Shown here in pieces: positions 8,641-18,468 of a DNA stretch of 64,000 nucleotides. Both the position numbers and the translations under genes were made by a program. Below the pieces are notes generated by a model. It worked only from the letters and a program-made list of their open reading frames with translations, had not been told where the DNA came from and searched no databases. Numbering within the stretch: the first letter of the stretch is position 1; each line of letters opens with the position of its first letter. The stretch is from an uncultured Bacteroidaceae bacterium (GTDB lineage: Bacteria > Bacteroidota > Bacteroidia > Bacteroidales > Bacteroidaceae): contig CAJOLW010000010.1 in assembly GCA_905235525.1 (NCBI GenBank), forward strand, positions 62,001-126,000. Reading direction: 5' to 3'.

Positions 8641-10092
8641 TTAGCGGAGACGCAAAGTCGTGCTTCCGTAGCCTGGAACGTTGACAGTCTGTCCAGCCTT
8701 GATGCCTGCGAAGAATGCCTCAGACTTTGGATAGAAGTGTGCTGCATAGTTGGCTGCTGCGCGGTTAGCCTTGGCTGCCGATGATGGGTCAACGGCTTTA
8801 GCCTTGTTGCAGTAGTCGTAGGCGAGGCAATAGTAGTAACTTCTTTGGAGGTTGTCGCCTGATGCTGCACGTGCGATGCAGTTTGCCTGAAGGAGGTATG
8901 CACCACCGTTGGATGGGTTGTACTGAAGTGTCTTCTGGCAGTACTGGCGGCACTGTGCGAGATTGCCCTTGCGATACATGAGCGCTGCCACGATGTAAGC
9001 GTACTTAGCCTTCTTGGCGTTGTCAGTCTCAAGGCTGAGTGCTTCGTCAAAATACTTGATAGCACCATTGACATCACCCTCCTTCAACAGTTTAGATGCC
9101 TTACCGATAGCAGCCTGTGGAGTCTTGTTGATTTGGTAAGCATAATCTGCTGCCACATAGTAGATGTTGGACTTGTCACACTCGAAGTTGGTAAGGATGG
9201 CAAGCACTGAGTTGAGGTACTGGAGGTTGGTTTTGTTTGCCTCGACCTGTGCACCGTAAATTTTCTCGAGAGCATCGCAGTCGGCTGCACCAGAGGAAAC
9301 GAAGAGATCGTTTGCCTTGTCCTGAACGGGCTGGTAGTTGTCAACGATCTTCTGTGCCTCAGGAGAAAGCACCACTTGCTCAACCCACTTGGTGGAGTCT
9401 TCAGACTCGGGATCAGCAGGAATGGTCTCTGATGGGAATTCCTTTGCCTGATCGAGCAGACGGTCACAGATGTCATTGGTGTTCATGTAGTCTTGGATGA
9501 AGTCTTGGCGAACATCAATATTGTCCTTATTCTGCAGATAGCGGTTGTAGGAGCATTCGATGAATCCGAAGAGAACAAAGCCTTCGGTGTTAGAACCCAT
9601 GTCATCGATGCCTTCCTTGAACATCTTGTAGGCGGTGTTATTGTCCATTGTGGGGCAATAGTAGTAGTAGTCATAAGCCTTGCGGCAGATGATGTTACCC
9701 TTGGTGGACGTCGTCTTAGGTGTAGCGAAGGAATTGAGTGCGTCGAGGTTCTTCAGACGTTGATCATAGATGTTCATGAGTTTGTCGAAATACTCTTTCT
9801 TCAAGTCTGCATTGGTCTCCTTCTGAATGAGGTTTTCAAACATCCAGGCACCGTCGGTGTAGATACGTACCTGTGAGAGTGGCGCTTTTTCGAAGACAAA
9901 CTCCCAAGGTTCGATGGCTTCAACGTAACTCTGGCGCTTGAATGCTTCCTGATAAAGTGAGAGGCTGCCGAGTACATCGATAGAGTCCTGGCCATGACCA
10001 ATACGGTCATTCACTGAGGTGCCTTTAAGGTTTTGTGCCGATGCTGCAACTGCAATGATTGCAAGTGTGCAGGCAAATAAAATCTTTTTCAT
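8641..10092 (-). CDS. Secreted tetratricopeptide-repeat protein
   Basis: A 483-residue protein with signal peptide (MKKILFACTLAIIAVAASAQ). TPR-like helical pairs are best seen in the C-terminal half (AIKYFDEALSLETDNAKKAK, then YRKGNLAQCRQYCQKTLQYN, about residues 340-410). A tail near GIKAGQTVNVPGYGSTTLRL closes it. It is encoded between a FadL-like outer-membrane protein gene and lptC, an arrangement seen throughout Bacteroidales, so an envelope-assembly or scaffolding role is likely but unproven. A good -7 box lies at 10166-10173. Confidence 0.8.
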   Translation of the reverse strand: MKKILFACTLAIIAVAASAQNLKGTSVNDRIGHGQDSIDVLGSLSLYQEAFKRQSYVEAIEPWEFVFEKAPLSQVRIYTDGAWMFENLIQKETNADLKKEYFDKLMNIYDQRLKNLDALNSFATPKTTSTKGNIICRKAYDYYYYCPTMDNNTAYKMFKEGIDDMGSNTEGFVLFGFIECSYNRYLQNKDNIDVRQDFIQDYMNTNDICDRLLDQAKEFPSETIPADPESEDSTKWVEQVVLSPEAQKIVDNYQPVQDKANDLFVSSGAADCDALEKIYGAQVEANKTNLQYLNSVLAILTNFECDKSNIYYVAADYAYQINKTPQAAIGKASKLLKEGDVNGAIKYFDEALSLETDNAKKAKYAYIVAALMYRKGNLAQCRQYCQKTLQYNPSNGGAYLLQANCIARAASGDNLQRSYYYCLAYDYCNKAKAVDPSSAAKANRAAANYAAHFYPKSEAFFAGIKAGQTVNVPGYGSTTLRLR

Positions 10093-10165
10093 AATCGTTT
10101 ATATTTTGTAAATGTTTTCGTTTATCTGTTCTCTATCATCAGTGGTTTGATTCCTGATTTGTGTG

Positions 10166-10173
10166 CAAAGATA
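10166..10173 (-). promoter_or_regulatory. -7 box (TATCTTTG) before the TPR gene
   Basis: TATCTTTG on the minus strand, about 75 bases before the start codon at 10092, matches TAnnTTTG exactly. No -33 element is clear at the usual distance. Confidence 0.55.
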
Positions 10174-10262
10174 GTGAATGAATTTCAAATGAGGGTGGTT
10201 ATTCCCTTATTATTTGTAGGGAAAAGTCTATTCTGGAGGTGGAAATGCCCCAATCTTTGCGA

Positions 10263-11627
10263 TTAGTCAACTTTCAATTTGTAGAACCATCGTTCACTGA
10301 ATGTGACGCCGAGACAGAAGCGGAGATAGTTCTCAGTGAGGGTACTCTTCTGTTGAGTGGCAGCATTAAGGTATGGTATATTTGTGTGTACCCATTGTAC
10401 TGCCATATTGATTTTAGGGCTGATACGCCAACTGTGGTTATTGGAGATGGGCAGGGACAAACCTGCAGAAACTCCCAGTTCGTATGGTTTGGCGGTAATG
10501 GTACCTGTAGGGTCTGCTTTGGCATAAGTCTGTGAGTAGTAACTGCCGATTTTGTATGTGCAGCGGTCGAACAATTTGGCAGAGTTAGGTTTGGGAGTCC
10601 AGTCTAAGCCTGCTGCAATTTTTGCACGGTCGTTGAGTTGCCCCCTTGTAGAGGTGTAAACATCGGATGTCTGTTCGCTTGACACCCCTGTTTGCTGGTT
10701 GGGAAATCTGCAGTTTGCCCATTTTTGAAGTTCGAAGTCTGCGCCGATGCGTAGAGTGTTTGAGTGGTAGTAAGTCACACCTGCAGAAATGGCATGCGGC
10801 AACTGATAGGCATTCTTGATGGTGTCACTGGTGGCTTCCTCGATGCTGGAAGCGTTGTGTGTTTGGGTGGTGCGTATTGCTTCATTGCCCAATCGATGTC
10901 CATAAGTATAAGTGGCACCGATAACAAGTTTGTCTTTTTTGTTAAGAGGTTGAATGAATTGCAATCCGACTTGCCAACTGTAAGTGCTTATTTCACCTGT
11001 ATAAATGCGTGAGAGACTAAAGGCGGAATTGTCGTTGAACGTCATTTGTGCCCTATGAGTGTAGTCACCCCAAATGTAACGGACGTTGAATCCGATGGAG
11101 ATAGGACGAAACGGACGCCAGCCTGTGCCGAAGAAAATTTCGCGTAAACCTCCATCACCATTGAAATTGTAGGAGGATGTTACGTTTTCTGTGCCAGCAA
11201 GAGGTTCGCTGGTGGATGCAAACTGATATTTGATATTGGTGATGGGCAGGATACCAACGGTCATGCCTAAGTTTCTGAATGCACGGAACTGAAAGGCAAA
11301 GTAGTCAAAACTGCTATTGCGGACATTCTGTTGCAACTTGTCCATCTTGTGGTTACTGTTTTGCAAGGAAATGCCAAGGTCGAAAAGTGCAGTGAGCGAG
11401 TCAACGGCAGAGTAGGACGCGGGGTTGGCAATATTGATTTCCTGTCCGTCTCGGAATCCTTGTGCTATTCCTCCCATGCCCTTGTTGAACCCCATGGCAC
11501 GTTCTGACTGGATACCGAAACCATAGCGGGAGTATGGTGTATTGATGCCATTCTGGGCATGGGCTACCAGCACAAATGATGCGGCGATGATGGAAAGTGT
11601 TATTTTATTCATTATTCTTTTGGTCAT
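10263..11627 (-). CDS. Outer-membrane beta-barrel protein (FadL/OMPP1-like)
   Basis: The 454-residue protein has a signal peptide (MNKITLSIIAASFVLVAHAQ) and then the typical start of Bacteroidetes FadL-like barrels: NTPYSRYGFGIQSERAMGFN and GMGGIAQGFRDGQEINIANP, meaning a small-residue plug region followed by beta strands. It ends with a strand and an aromatic C-terminal section, as outer-membrane barrels do. Starts at 11627 or 11612 are both possible; the second puts the signal peptide at the very N-terminus. It precedes the TPR gene and lptC on the same strand. The substrate is unknown. Confidence 0.8.
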   Translation of the reverse strand: MTKRIMNKITLSIIAASFVLVAHAQNGINTPYSRYGFGIQSERAMGFNKGMGGIAQGFRDGQEINIANPASYSAVDSLTALFDLGISLQNSNHKMDKLQQNVRNSSFDYFAFQFRAFRNLGMTVGILPITNIKYQFASTSEPLAGTENVTSSYNFNGDGGLREIFFGTGWRPFRPISIGFNVRYIWGDYTHRAQMTFNDNSAFSLSRIYTGEISTYSWQVGLQFIQPLNKKDKLVIGATYTYGHRLGNEAIRTTQTHNASSIEEATSDTIKNAYQLPHAISAGVTYYHSNTLRIGADFELQKWANCRFPNQQTGVSSEQTSDVYTSTRGQLNDRAKIAAGLDWTPKPNSAKLFDRCTYKIGSYYSQTYAKADPTGTITAKPYELGVSAGLSLPISNNHSWRISPKINMAVQWVHTNIPYLNAATQQKSTLTENYLRFCLGVTFSERWFYKLKVD

Positions 11628-11646
11628 AAATAATTGTTTTCGGCTG

Positions 11647-11654
11647 CAAAATTA
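11647..11654 (-). promoter_or_regulatory. -7 box (TAATTTTG) before the outer-membrane protein gene
   Basis: TAATTTTG on the minus strand sits 20 bases upstream of the ATG at 11627, giving a very short leader. Confidence 0.5.
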
Positions 11655-11727
11655 AGCCTTTTTGTGGAGTTCTTACTCTTTATGCGAGTTAAAAAAGTTG
11701 AAACGTCTCGAATGTGGCACATAATGA

Positions 11728-13008
11728 CTACTGGTGGGTGCCATTTGAAGGCTTATTGTTTGGTTTCTTTTGTCGTTTGTTACCATTGCTCCGTTTGTTA
11801 TAGCGTCCCTTGCCACCATGTCTTCCAGGGGTGTGACGTCCCTTGGCGGCACTTTTGCCCATGTCGGGCTTTTCTCCGCATCCTTCAGGCAGTTCTGGCT
11901 TGGGAATCTCTTTGTCAATGAGGTGCTCGATTTTGAGCAGATGTGGCCAATCATGTGGGGTGACGAGCGTGATGGCTTGTCCGTCGCGGTTGGCGCGTGC
12001 AGTTCGTCCGATGCGGTGCACATAGTCTTCGGGGTCACGTGGCACGTCGTAATTAATGACCATCTGGATATCATCAATGTCAATGCCTCGACTCACGATG
12101 TCTGTAGCAATGAGGATGCTGATACGCCGGTTCTTAAAAGCAAGCATGATTTCTTCGCGTTCTCGCTGCACGAGGTCGCTGTGCATGGCCCCGACGTTAA
12201 ACCCTTTACGTTTCAATGCAAAACTCAATTCCTTGACTTTCATTTTGGAAGAAGCAAAGAGTATTACGCGGTCGAGGGTACCATCACTAAGAACTTTTTC
12301 GACAATCTTGTCTTTCATTCCATCATAGCATAAATAGGCTGTCTGTTGTATTTTCTCGGCGGGTTTTGATACAGCGATTTTCACTTCGACGGGATTATGA
12401 AGAATGTTTTGTGCCAGTTTCTGGATGTTTTCTGGCATGGTGGCTGAAAACATGATGGTCTGCCGTTCTTCGGACAGATAACTGGTAATCTTCATAATAT
12501 CGTCGTAAAAGCCCATGTCGAGCATACGGTCAGCCTCGTCCAGGATGAAGAAGGATAGTTTTTTCAGGTCAATGTGTCCGCCATTTAGATGGCTAATCAA
12601 TCGTCCGGGTGTAGCGATGATGATATCAGCACCCAGTTCCAACCCTTTGCGTTCCTGCTCAAAACGGATGCCGTCGTTTCCTCCATAAACAGCAACAGAA
12701 GATACTCCATCAAGATAATAGGCAAATCCCTCCACCTGCTGATCAATTTGCTGTGCCAGTTCTCGTGTGGGAGCCATGATGATGCAGTTGACTGAATCTT
12801 GCGGATAATTTCCGTGACTCAGTTGATCAAGCACTGGCAATAAATAGGCTGCCGTTTTTCCTGTACCAGTCTGGGCAATTCCCATTAGGTCATGTCCCTC
12901 AAGAATTTTGGGAATGGCTTGCTCTTGAATGGGAGTGCATTCTTCAAAATTCATCGCGTCAAGCGCATCGAGTAGGTCGTCTGATATGTTTAATTCGTCA
13001 AAATACAT
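11728..13008 (-). CDS. DEAD-box RNA helicase, RhlE type
   Basis: The 426-residue protein carries all the helicase motifs in order: Q motif (ECTPIQEQAIP), motif I AQTGTGKTAAYLLP, motif Ia PTRELAQQ, motif II LDEADRMLDMGF, motif III FSATMP, motif V TDIVSRGIDI and motif VI YVHRIGRTARANRDG. After about residue 370 there is a basic Lys/Arg/Gly/Asn-rich tail typical of RhlE-like helicases. It probably acts in ribosome assembly or RNA turnover. It stands between an outer-membrane protein gene and the LptF/G gene, all on the minus strand, with a gap of 45 bases to the latter. Confidence 0.92.
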   Translation of the reverse strand: MYFDELNISDDLLDALDAMNFEECTPIQEQAIPKILEGHDLMGIAQTGTGKTAAYLLPVLDQLSHGNYPQDSVNCIIMAPTRELAQQIDQQVEGFAYYLDGVSSVAVYGGNDGIRFEQERKGLELGADIIIATPGRLISHLNGGHIDLKKLSFFILDEADRMLDMGFYDDIMKITSYLSEERQTIMFSATMPENIQKLAQNILHNPVEVKIAVSKPAEKIQQTAYLCYDGMKDKIVEKVLSDGTLDRVILFASSKMKVKELSFALKRKGFNVGAMHSDLVQREREEIMLAFKNRRISILIATDIVSRGIDIDDIQMVINYDVPRDPEDYVHRIGRTARANRDGQAITLVTPHDWPHLLKIEHLIDKEIPKPELPEGCGEKPDMGKSAAKGRHTPGRHGGKGRYNKRSNGNKRQKKPNNKPSNGTHQ

Positions 13009-13053
13009 GTTGAGAAATGTTGAATGTCAAATGTAAGTTTGTTCGGAATAGGT

Positions 13054-14313
13054 TTATCTTGGTGCTTTCTTGTAATAGTAAAGCGCCACAATAGAAAATA
13101 TGAAGTTGGGTATCCATACTGCGATGCCAGCCGGAAAGTTTGCGTTGATGGCAAGGCTTGATGTGACGGTTTGGAACATGATGTAGGCGAGAATCAATGC
13201 CACTCCAATACCCAATGCTATGCCCATTCCATTCTTTCGTTTTCGTGCAGAGATGGACACACCGATGATTGTAAGGATGAACGTGGCAAAGGAGGTCGCT
13301 CCTCGTTTCCAATATTCCACTTCAAACTGTTGAATGTTGGCAAATCCTCGTGCTTTCTGACGCTCGATATAAGTGAGAAGTTCAGGTGTGGTGAGCGTCA
13401 TCTCCATATCGCGTGATGCCATCAAGTCTTGTGGCTGAATGGGGATGATGGTGTCGAGTTTCCCTCCATGCTGAATAATTTCTCGCATGCCTTGCAGGTC
13501 GCGCTTTTGATAACTTGTTATAATCCAATGATATGGTTCGTATGATAATGTGTCATATTGGATGGTCATTGCTTGTAAATGTTTGACAAGTTTCTTACCT
13601 TCAAACTTGTCGAGTGTGAAGTCAAAGCCCATTTTCAGATTCTCCTCATATCTTCCAAAATAGGCAATCACACCACTGTCAACTTCAAGTTGCACATTTG
13701 TGCTAAGATCTTGTCGCCCTCGGTTTTTGTATTTGTTCTCAAACTTTACACGCTTCACATTGCCTCGTGGTATCACATACGAGCCAAGTCCGAAGTTGAG
13801 CATGGCGATGATGGCGGCAGAAATCATATAAGGTCGCACGATGCGTCCAAAACTGGTGCCAGTTGATAGCATGGCGATGATTTCTGAGTTCTCAGCAAGT
13901 TTTGTAGTGAAAAAAATGACGGCAATGAAGACAAACAACTGGCTGAACAGGTTGGAATAAAAGGGGATGAAATTAAGATAGTAGTCGAACATGATTTCCC
14001 TGATAGGAGCGTCATGTTGTAGGAACTTGTCGATGTTTTCGTTGAAGTCAAACACCACGGAAATACTGATAATCAAAATGATTGAGAAGAAGTATGTTCC
14101 GAGAAATTTCCCTATGATGTATCGGTCCAATCGTGAAAGAGGCGAGTGGTCGTTCAGCCATTTTATGGCAGATGACATCTTCCCCTCCCTCGAACGGAGA
14201 GAGCGGTGGCGAGATTTTTTTTTCTGTCCCTTTTTGTAATTGAGATAGGCCTTGATATCCTCCTCACTACCACGTGGAACGAGTTTCCCGTTTACTTCTT
14301 CAAGCAGTACCAA
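13054..14313 (-). CDS. LptF/LptG family permease
   Basis: The conserved core starts near LDRYIIGKFLGTYFFSIILI and has the YjgP/YjgQ layout: three membrane helices, a periplasmic jellyroll (about residues 190-320, with ENKYKNRGRQDL and VDSGVIAYFGRYEE) and three C-terminal helices ending in PNFIFSIVALYYYKKAPR. Such proteins form the LptB2FG exporter of lipopolysaccharide. The start is uncertain. ATG at 14178 gives 374 residues, the usual size. The frame stays open to TTG at 14313 through 45 codons with normal coding character (KLVPRGSEEDIKAYLNYKKG), preceded at once by TAG, so I list the longer form. It follows tgt by 68 bases. Confidence 0.85.
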   Translation of the reverse strand: MVLLEEVNGKLVPRGSEEDIKAYLNYKKGQKKKSRHRSLRSREGKMSSAIKWLNDHSPLSRLDRYIIGKFLGTYFFSIILIISISVVFDFNENIDKFLQHDAPIREIMFDYYLNFIPFYSNLFSQLFVFIAVIFFTTKLAENSEIIAMLSTGTSFGRIVRPYMISAAIIAMLNFGLGSYVIPRGNVKRVKFENKYKNRGRQDLSTNVQLEVDSGVIAYFGRYEENLKMGFDFTLDKFEGKKLVKHLQAMTIQYDTLSYEPYHWIITSYQKRDLQGMREIIQHGGKLDTIIPIQPQDLMASRDMEMTLTTPELLTYIERQKARGFANIQQFEVEYWKRGATSFATFILTIIGVSISARKRKNGMGIALGIGVALILAYIMFQTVTSSLAINANFPAGIAVWIPNFIFSIVALYYYKKAPR

Positions 14314-14381
14314 TGTTCCTAATCTTTTTGCCTTCTATTTATAATTATAATAATGTATAGTTTTCACCTGTCGAGTCCACG

Positions 14382-15512
14382 TTATAACCTTCTTCCCAGT
14401 TCATCCACCATCTTGGCTTTCCACACACTGAAGTCACCAGCCGCGATGTGCTGGCGTGCTTCGCCAACGAGCCATAGATAGAAGGCGAGGTTGTGGATGG
14501 AGGCAATTTGCATGGCAAGCAATTCCTGCGCCTTGAACAGATGGTGTACGTATGCCTTTGTGTATGTGGTATCGACGTAGGACGTCCCTTCAGGGTCGAG
14601 TGGTGAGAAGTCGAAGTCCCATTTCTTGTTGCGCAGATTGATGGTGCCGTGTTTCGTGAAGATTTGGGCATTTCTACCGTTTCGGGTCGGCATCACGCAG
14701 TCGAACATATCCACTCCTCGTTCGATGGCTTCCAAGAGGTTGATAGGGGTGCCGACTCCCATGAGATAGCGTGGTTTATCCTTGGGGAGAATGGTGTTGA
14801 CCACCTCGATCATCTCATACATCACCTCTGTGGGTTCTCCCACCGCCAAACCACCAATAGCATTGCCGTCAGCCTCTTTCGATGCCACATTCTCTGCTGC
14901 ACGTTCGCGCAAATCCTTGTAGGTGCATCCCTGCACAATAGGGAAGAGGCTTTGCTGATAGCCGTACTTCGGCTCTGTTTCATTGAATCGTTTGATGCAG
15001 CGGTCGAGCCAGCGTTCCGTCAGGTCGAGCGACTTCTTGGAATAGGCATAATCGCTGGTACCTGGAGGACATTCGTCAAATGCCATCATGATGTCGGCAC
15101 CAATCGAACGTTCAATATCCATCACCTTTTCAGGAGTGAAGAAATGTTTGCTGCCATCAATGTGGCTGCGGAACTCAACCCCTTCCTCCTTGATTTTTCT
15201 GATTCCTGCCAGTGAGAACACCTGAAAGCCACCACTGTCGGTCAGCATGGGACGGTCAAAGCCGTTGAACTTGTGTAAACCACCTGCCGCTTCCAGCACT
15301 TCCAGCCCTGGTCTCAGATACAAGTGATACGTGTTGCCCAAGATGATTTGCGCCTTGATGTCGTCCTTCAGTTCATGCAGATGCACGGCTTTTACGGAGG
15401 CTTGAGTGCCTACTGGCATAAAGATGGGTGTCTCTATGTCACCATGATCGGTATGGATGAGTCCTGCCCGCGCATTGGTCTTTGGATCGTTATGTTGGAG
15501 GGTGAATGTCAT
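14382..15512 (-). CDS. tgt: Queuine/preQ1 tRNA-guanine transglycosylase
   Basis: The 376-residue protein exchanges guanine 34 in tRNAs with GUN anticodons for a queuine precursor. The general-acid/substrate motif LTDSGGFQVFSLAGI (about residues 90-105), GGLAVGEPTEVMYEM and the nucleophile region MFDCVMPTRNGRNAQIF (about 263-280) are present. Where the family has the zinc motif CxCxxC, this protein reads DPEGTSYVDTTYTKAYVHHL with no cysteine, so it probably lacks the structural zinc. It lies between lon and the LptF/G gene, a frequent order in the Bacteroidales. Confidence 0.93.
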   Translation of the reverse strand: MTFTLQHNDPKTNARAGLIHTDHGDIETPIFMPVGTQASVKAVHLHELKDDIKAQIILGNTYHLYLRPGLEVLEAAGGLHKFNGFDRPMLTDSGGFQVFSLAGIRKIKEEGVEFRSHIDGSKHFFTPEKVMDIERSIGADIMMAFDECPPGTSDYAYSKKSLDLTERWLDRCIKRFNETEPKYGYQQSLFPIVQGCTYKDLRERAAENVASKEADGNAIGGLAVGEPTEVMYEMIEVVNTILPKDKPRYLMGVGTPINLLEAIERGVDMFDCVMPTRNGRNAQIFTKHGTINLRNKKWDFDFSPLDPEGTSYVDTTYTKAYVHHLFKAQELLAMQIASIHNLAFYLWLVGEARQHIAAGDFSVWKAKMVDELGRRL

Positions 15513-15619
15513 CTTTTTCTTTTTTTCGAAGGTGTCTTAGGTTTTCCTGGCCTTTCCTGGCTTCCCTGGGCTTTCCTAAGACTTTTCAGGTTTCCCAGTC
15601 ATTCCTAATTCTTCCAAAT

Positions 15620-16156
15620 CTATTTCAGCAGGGCATAGTCGAGCACATCTTTCACGTTCTTCACATAGTGGAACTTCACGCCTTTCACATATTTGGCAGG
15701 AATGTCCTCAATGTTCTTCTTGTTTTCGTGGCAGATGAGAATGTCGGTGATGCCAGCACGCTTGGCTGCCAGAATCTTCTCCTTGATACCACCCACTGGG
15801 AGCACCTTGCCACGCAGGGTGATTTCGCCCGTCATGGCAATGTTCTTCCGCACCTTGCGCTTGGTGATGGCACTCGCCAATGATGTGGCGATGGTGATGC
15901 CTGCCGATGGACCATCCTTCGGCGTAGCACCTTCTGGCACGTGAATGTGGATGTTGTGGTTCTCGAAATAATCGGGTTGAATGCCGATAAGGTCACAGTG
16001 TTCCTTCAGATACTGCAGAGCAATCGTTGCAGACTCCTTCATCACATCGCCCAGATTACCCGTCAAGCCAAGTTTGCCACCCTTGCCGTTGTCGATGGAA
16101 GTCTCAATAAAGAGAATTTCGCCACCAACACTTGTCCACGCCAAACCTGTTACCAC
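15620..16156 (-). CDS. lon: Lon protease, C-terminal proteolytic fragment (after a frameshift)
   Basis: This frame encodes the proteolytic domain of Lon: [18 protein letters not shown], the catalytic Ser motif [18 protein letters not shown] (Ser of GPSAG) and the catalytic Lys region [19 protein letters not shown], ending as full-length Lon proteins do. It does not begin with its own signals: it is the continuation of the ATPase part at 16150-18042 in another frame. The change of frame is at about 16170-16176, where the upstream frame runs into TAA. As sequenced, the peptidase domain is cut off from the ATPase. Confidence 0.9.
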   Translation of the reverse strand: MVTGLAWTSVGGEILFIETSIDNGKGGKLGLTGNLGDVMKESATIALQYLKEHCDLIGIQPDYFENHNIHIHVPEGATPKDGPSAGITIATSLASAITKRKVRKNIAMTGEITLRGKVLPVGGIKEKILAAKRAGITDILICHENKKNIEDIPAKYVKGVKFHYVKNVKDVLDYALLK

Positions 16157-18042
16157 ACCATAGTAGTCGTTACCTTGTCGCGGTTATAAGGTTCTGTGCC
16201 GAGATATTCTTTGATGTCCTCCACCTTCAACTCGTTTTCTGGCAGCACACCATCTTTGGCATACTTCAGCGTTACCTTGCGGAGCACCTTGTTGATGTTC
16301 TTGTCGAGGTCGCGTACACCCGACTCACGCGTGTAGTCCTCAATGATTTTCTCGATGGCAGCCTTGGAGAGTTTCACGCCCGTGTCCTTCATGCCAAGGT
16401 TGTCAAGTTCCTTCGGTACGAGGTGACGTTTCGCAATCTCAATCTTCTCTTCAGTCAGATAGCCGCTCACCTCAATCAGTTCCATGCGGTCGAGCAGTGG
16501 GGTGGGGATGGTCGAGATATTGTTGGCAGTTGCGATGAACATCACCTTCGAGAGATCGTAATCTGTGTCCAGATAGTTGTCGTGGAACGCTACATTCTGT
16601 TCGGGGTCAAGCACCTCAAGCAATGCCGATGCGGGGTCGCCATGATTTGTCTGCTGCGTCACCTTGTCAATCTCATCGAGAATGAACACAGGGTTGCTGC
16701 TGCCTGCCTTCTTGATGTTCTTAATGATTTGGCCAGCCATTGCACCCACATAAGTGCGGCGATGACCACGAATTTCAGCCTCATCGTGCAGACCGCCTAA
16801 TGACATTCTCACATATTTCCTCTTCATCGCCTTTGCAATGCTCTTGCCCAGCGATGTCTTTCCCACACCCGGAGGTCCATACAGACAAAGGATGGGACTC
16901 TTGAAGTCACCTCTCATCTTCAGCACAGCCAGATGTTCAATGATGCGTTCCTTCACCTTCTCCATGCCGTAGTGGTCCTTGTTCAGGACTCTCTCCGCAT
17001 TGCTCAAGTTGAGGTTGTCTTTGGTGTATTCCCCCCAAGGCAGTTCCAGCATCATCTGTGCCCATACGTATTCAGTTTGATAGTCGGGAGAGTGGCTACT
17101 CATGTGTGACATCTTGTCCAAAGCATCGCTGAACGCCTTGGCCGTTGCTTCATCCCATTTCATCTTCTGTGCCTTCTCACGCATCTTCATGATTTCATCT
17201 TCACCCTTTTCACCCAACTGCTCTTGGATGGCTTCCATTTCCTGGCGCAAGAAGAACTCTTTATGCTGTTTGTCCAGTTCCTCGCGTGTGCGCATCTCCA
17301 AGTCCAACTTCAAGGTCACATACTGATATTCCCTTTGTAGGATGCCTAACAGACGGTAGGCGCGGTCGAAGAGATTGTTCTCCTCCAACAGCACAATGCG
17401 TTCTTTGTTGCTGATATTCAGATTACAGCAGATGAAGTTGATGATGAGCGTACGGTCTGAGATGTTGTTCAGAGCAAATGCAGAACCTATCATTTGTTCG
17501 CTGGCACGCATCAACTTGATGGCGGTCTCGCGGCATGCGTCCACCACTGCCATGTATTCGCGATCACCTCGTTCGGGTACAGTCTCTGGATAATTATCTA
17601 CACGACCTATATTGTAATTGCCGTTCCAATCCAATTCAATCAGGCGGACTCGGGTGTAGCCCTGAAGGAGCGCCGTGCGGCTTCCATCTGGCAGTTTGAT
17701 AATTTTCTGCACCTTGCCAATCACTCCCGTATGATACAATTGGTCAAAATCAGGTTCATCGGTTGAATCATCTATCTGCGTGAACACGGCAATTGTCATG
17801 TCCTTTTTTTGTGCCTCCTTCAGCAGTTTCAATGACGAATCCCTACCGATTGAAATCGGCACCATTGTTTCGGGAAATAGCATCACACCACGTAACGGCA
17901 GAACAGGAATGGTGTTCTCTGGTGACACTTCTTGTTCGATGTTCCCCCTGATGGGGTTGTCGATACTTGTGATAAAACTGATTTTGCCTTCAACAGGGCC
18001 TTCGTCTATGATCTCGTCAAAATTGAAATCCATCTTCAACAT
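16150..18042 (-). CDS. lon: Lon protease, N-terminal and ATPase part (frameshifted)
   Basis: The 630-residue product has the Lon substrate-binding domain (about residues 40-240, starting [20 protein letters not shown]), a coiled-coil section, and the AAA+ module with Walker [15 protein letters not shown], Walker [12 protein letters not shown] and the sensor/lid to [14 protein letters not shown]. It then ends abruptly in TTTMVW. A shift of frame at this point gives [13 protein letters not shown], the normal Lon sequence, so the gene was full-length (about 810 residues). Lon degrades misfolded and regulatory proteins. A TACCTTTG promoter box lies at 18091-18098. Confidence 0.93.
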   Translation of the reverse strand: MLKMDFNFDEIIDEGPVEGKISFITSIDNPIRGNIEQEVSPENTIPVLPLRGVMLFPETMVPISIGRDSSLKLLKEAQKKDMTIAVFTQIDDSTDEPDFDQLYHTGVIGKVQKIIKLPDGSRTALLQGYTRVRLIELDWNGNYNIGRVDNYPETVPERGDREYMAVVDACRETAIKLMRASEQMIGSAFALNNISDRTLIINFICCNLNISNKERIVLLEENNLFDRAYRLLGILQREYQYVTLKLDLEMRTREELDKQHKEFFLRQEMEAIQEQLGEKGEDEIMKMREKAQKMKWDEATAKAFSDALDKMSHMSSHSPDYQTEYVWAQMMLELPWGEYTKDNLNLSNAERVLNKDHYGMEKVKERIIEHLAVLKMRGDFKSPILCLYGPPGVGKTSLGKSIAKAMKRKYVRMSLGGLHDEAEIRGHRRTYVGAMAGQIIKNIKKAGSSNPVFILDEIDKVTQQTNHGDPASALLEVLDPEQNVAFHDNYLDTDYDLSKVMFIATANNISTIPTPLLDRMELIEVSGYLTEEKIEIAKRHLVPKELDNLGMKDTGVKLSKAAIEKIIEDYTRESGVRDLDKNINKVLRKVTLKYAKDGVLPENELKVEDIKEYLGTEPYNRDKVTTTMVW

Positions 18043-18090
18043 CCTTGTTTATTTTTTCTCTTATATAGATATCTTCTTGTAAATCGGGTG

Positions 18091-18098
18091 CAAAGGTA
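18091..18098 (-). promoter_or_regulatory. -7 box (TACCTTTG) for lon
   Basis: TACCTTTG on the minus strand, about 50 bases before the lon start, matches the Bacteroidetes -7 consensus exactly. The 426-base gap 18043-18468 also holds the divergent asnA promoter; between them (18130-18370) I see only AT-rich sequence and no gene. Confidence 0.65.
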
Positions 18099-18380
18099 CG
18101 AAATATTTTTCACACCTCTATTATTTATAATGTGAAACATTCAAAAAACTTTGAAGGGTGTACGGGATAAAGTGCTTTTTTCTAAAAAGGGAAATGAAAA
18201 CATCCTTTTTTTGCGAATGTCGGAATGGATGTGTGCTTGTTGTGAAAGGAACGTGATTTTTGAATTCAAGAAGATTCTGTATGTAGCATAATATTTGCCG
18301 AATATGCCATTTCTGTGCAATAGTGTAAGAAAATATGAGCGTTTTTCTTACATTTTGCAATTATTTTTATCAAATTTTGT

Positions 18381-18409
18381 TTTGTTGTAAAAAATAAATT
18401 GTACCTTTG
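18381..18409 (+). promoter_or_regulatory. Promoter for asnA
   Basis: TTTG (18381-18384) and TACCTTTG (18402-18409) lie 60 bases before the asnA start. A second TTTG just upstream gives the more usual spacing of about 20. Confidence 0.7.
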
Positions 18410-18468
18410 CACCGCTTTTGACAAGTTTTGTTGTCAGCAATCAAATTGATACAAAATAGAAACGCTAT

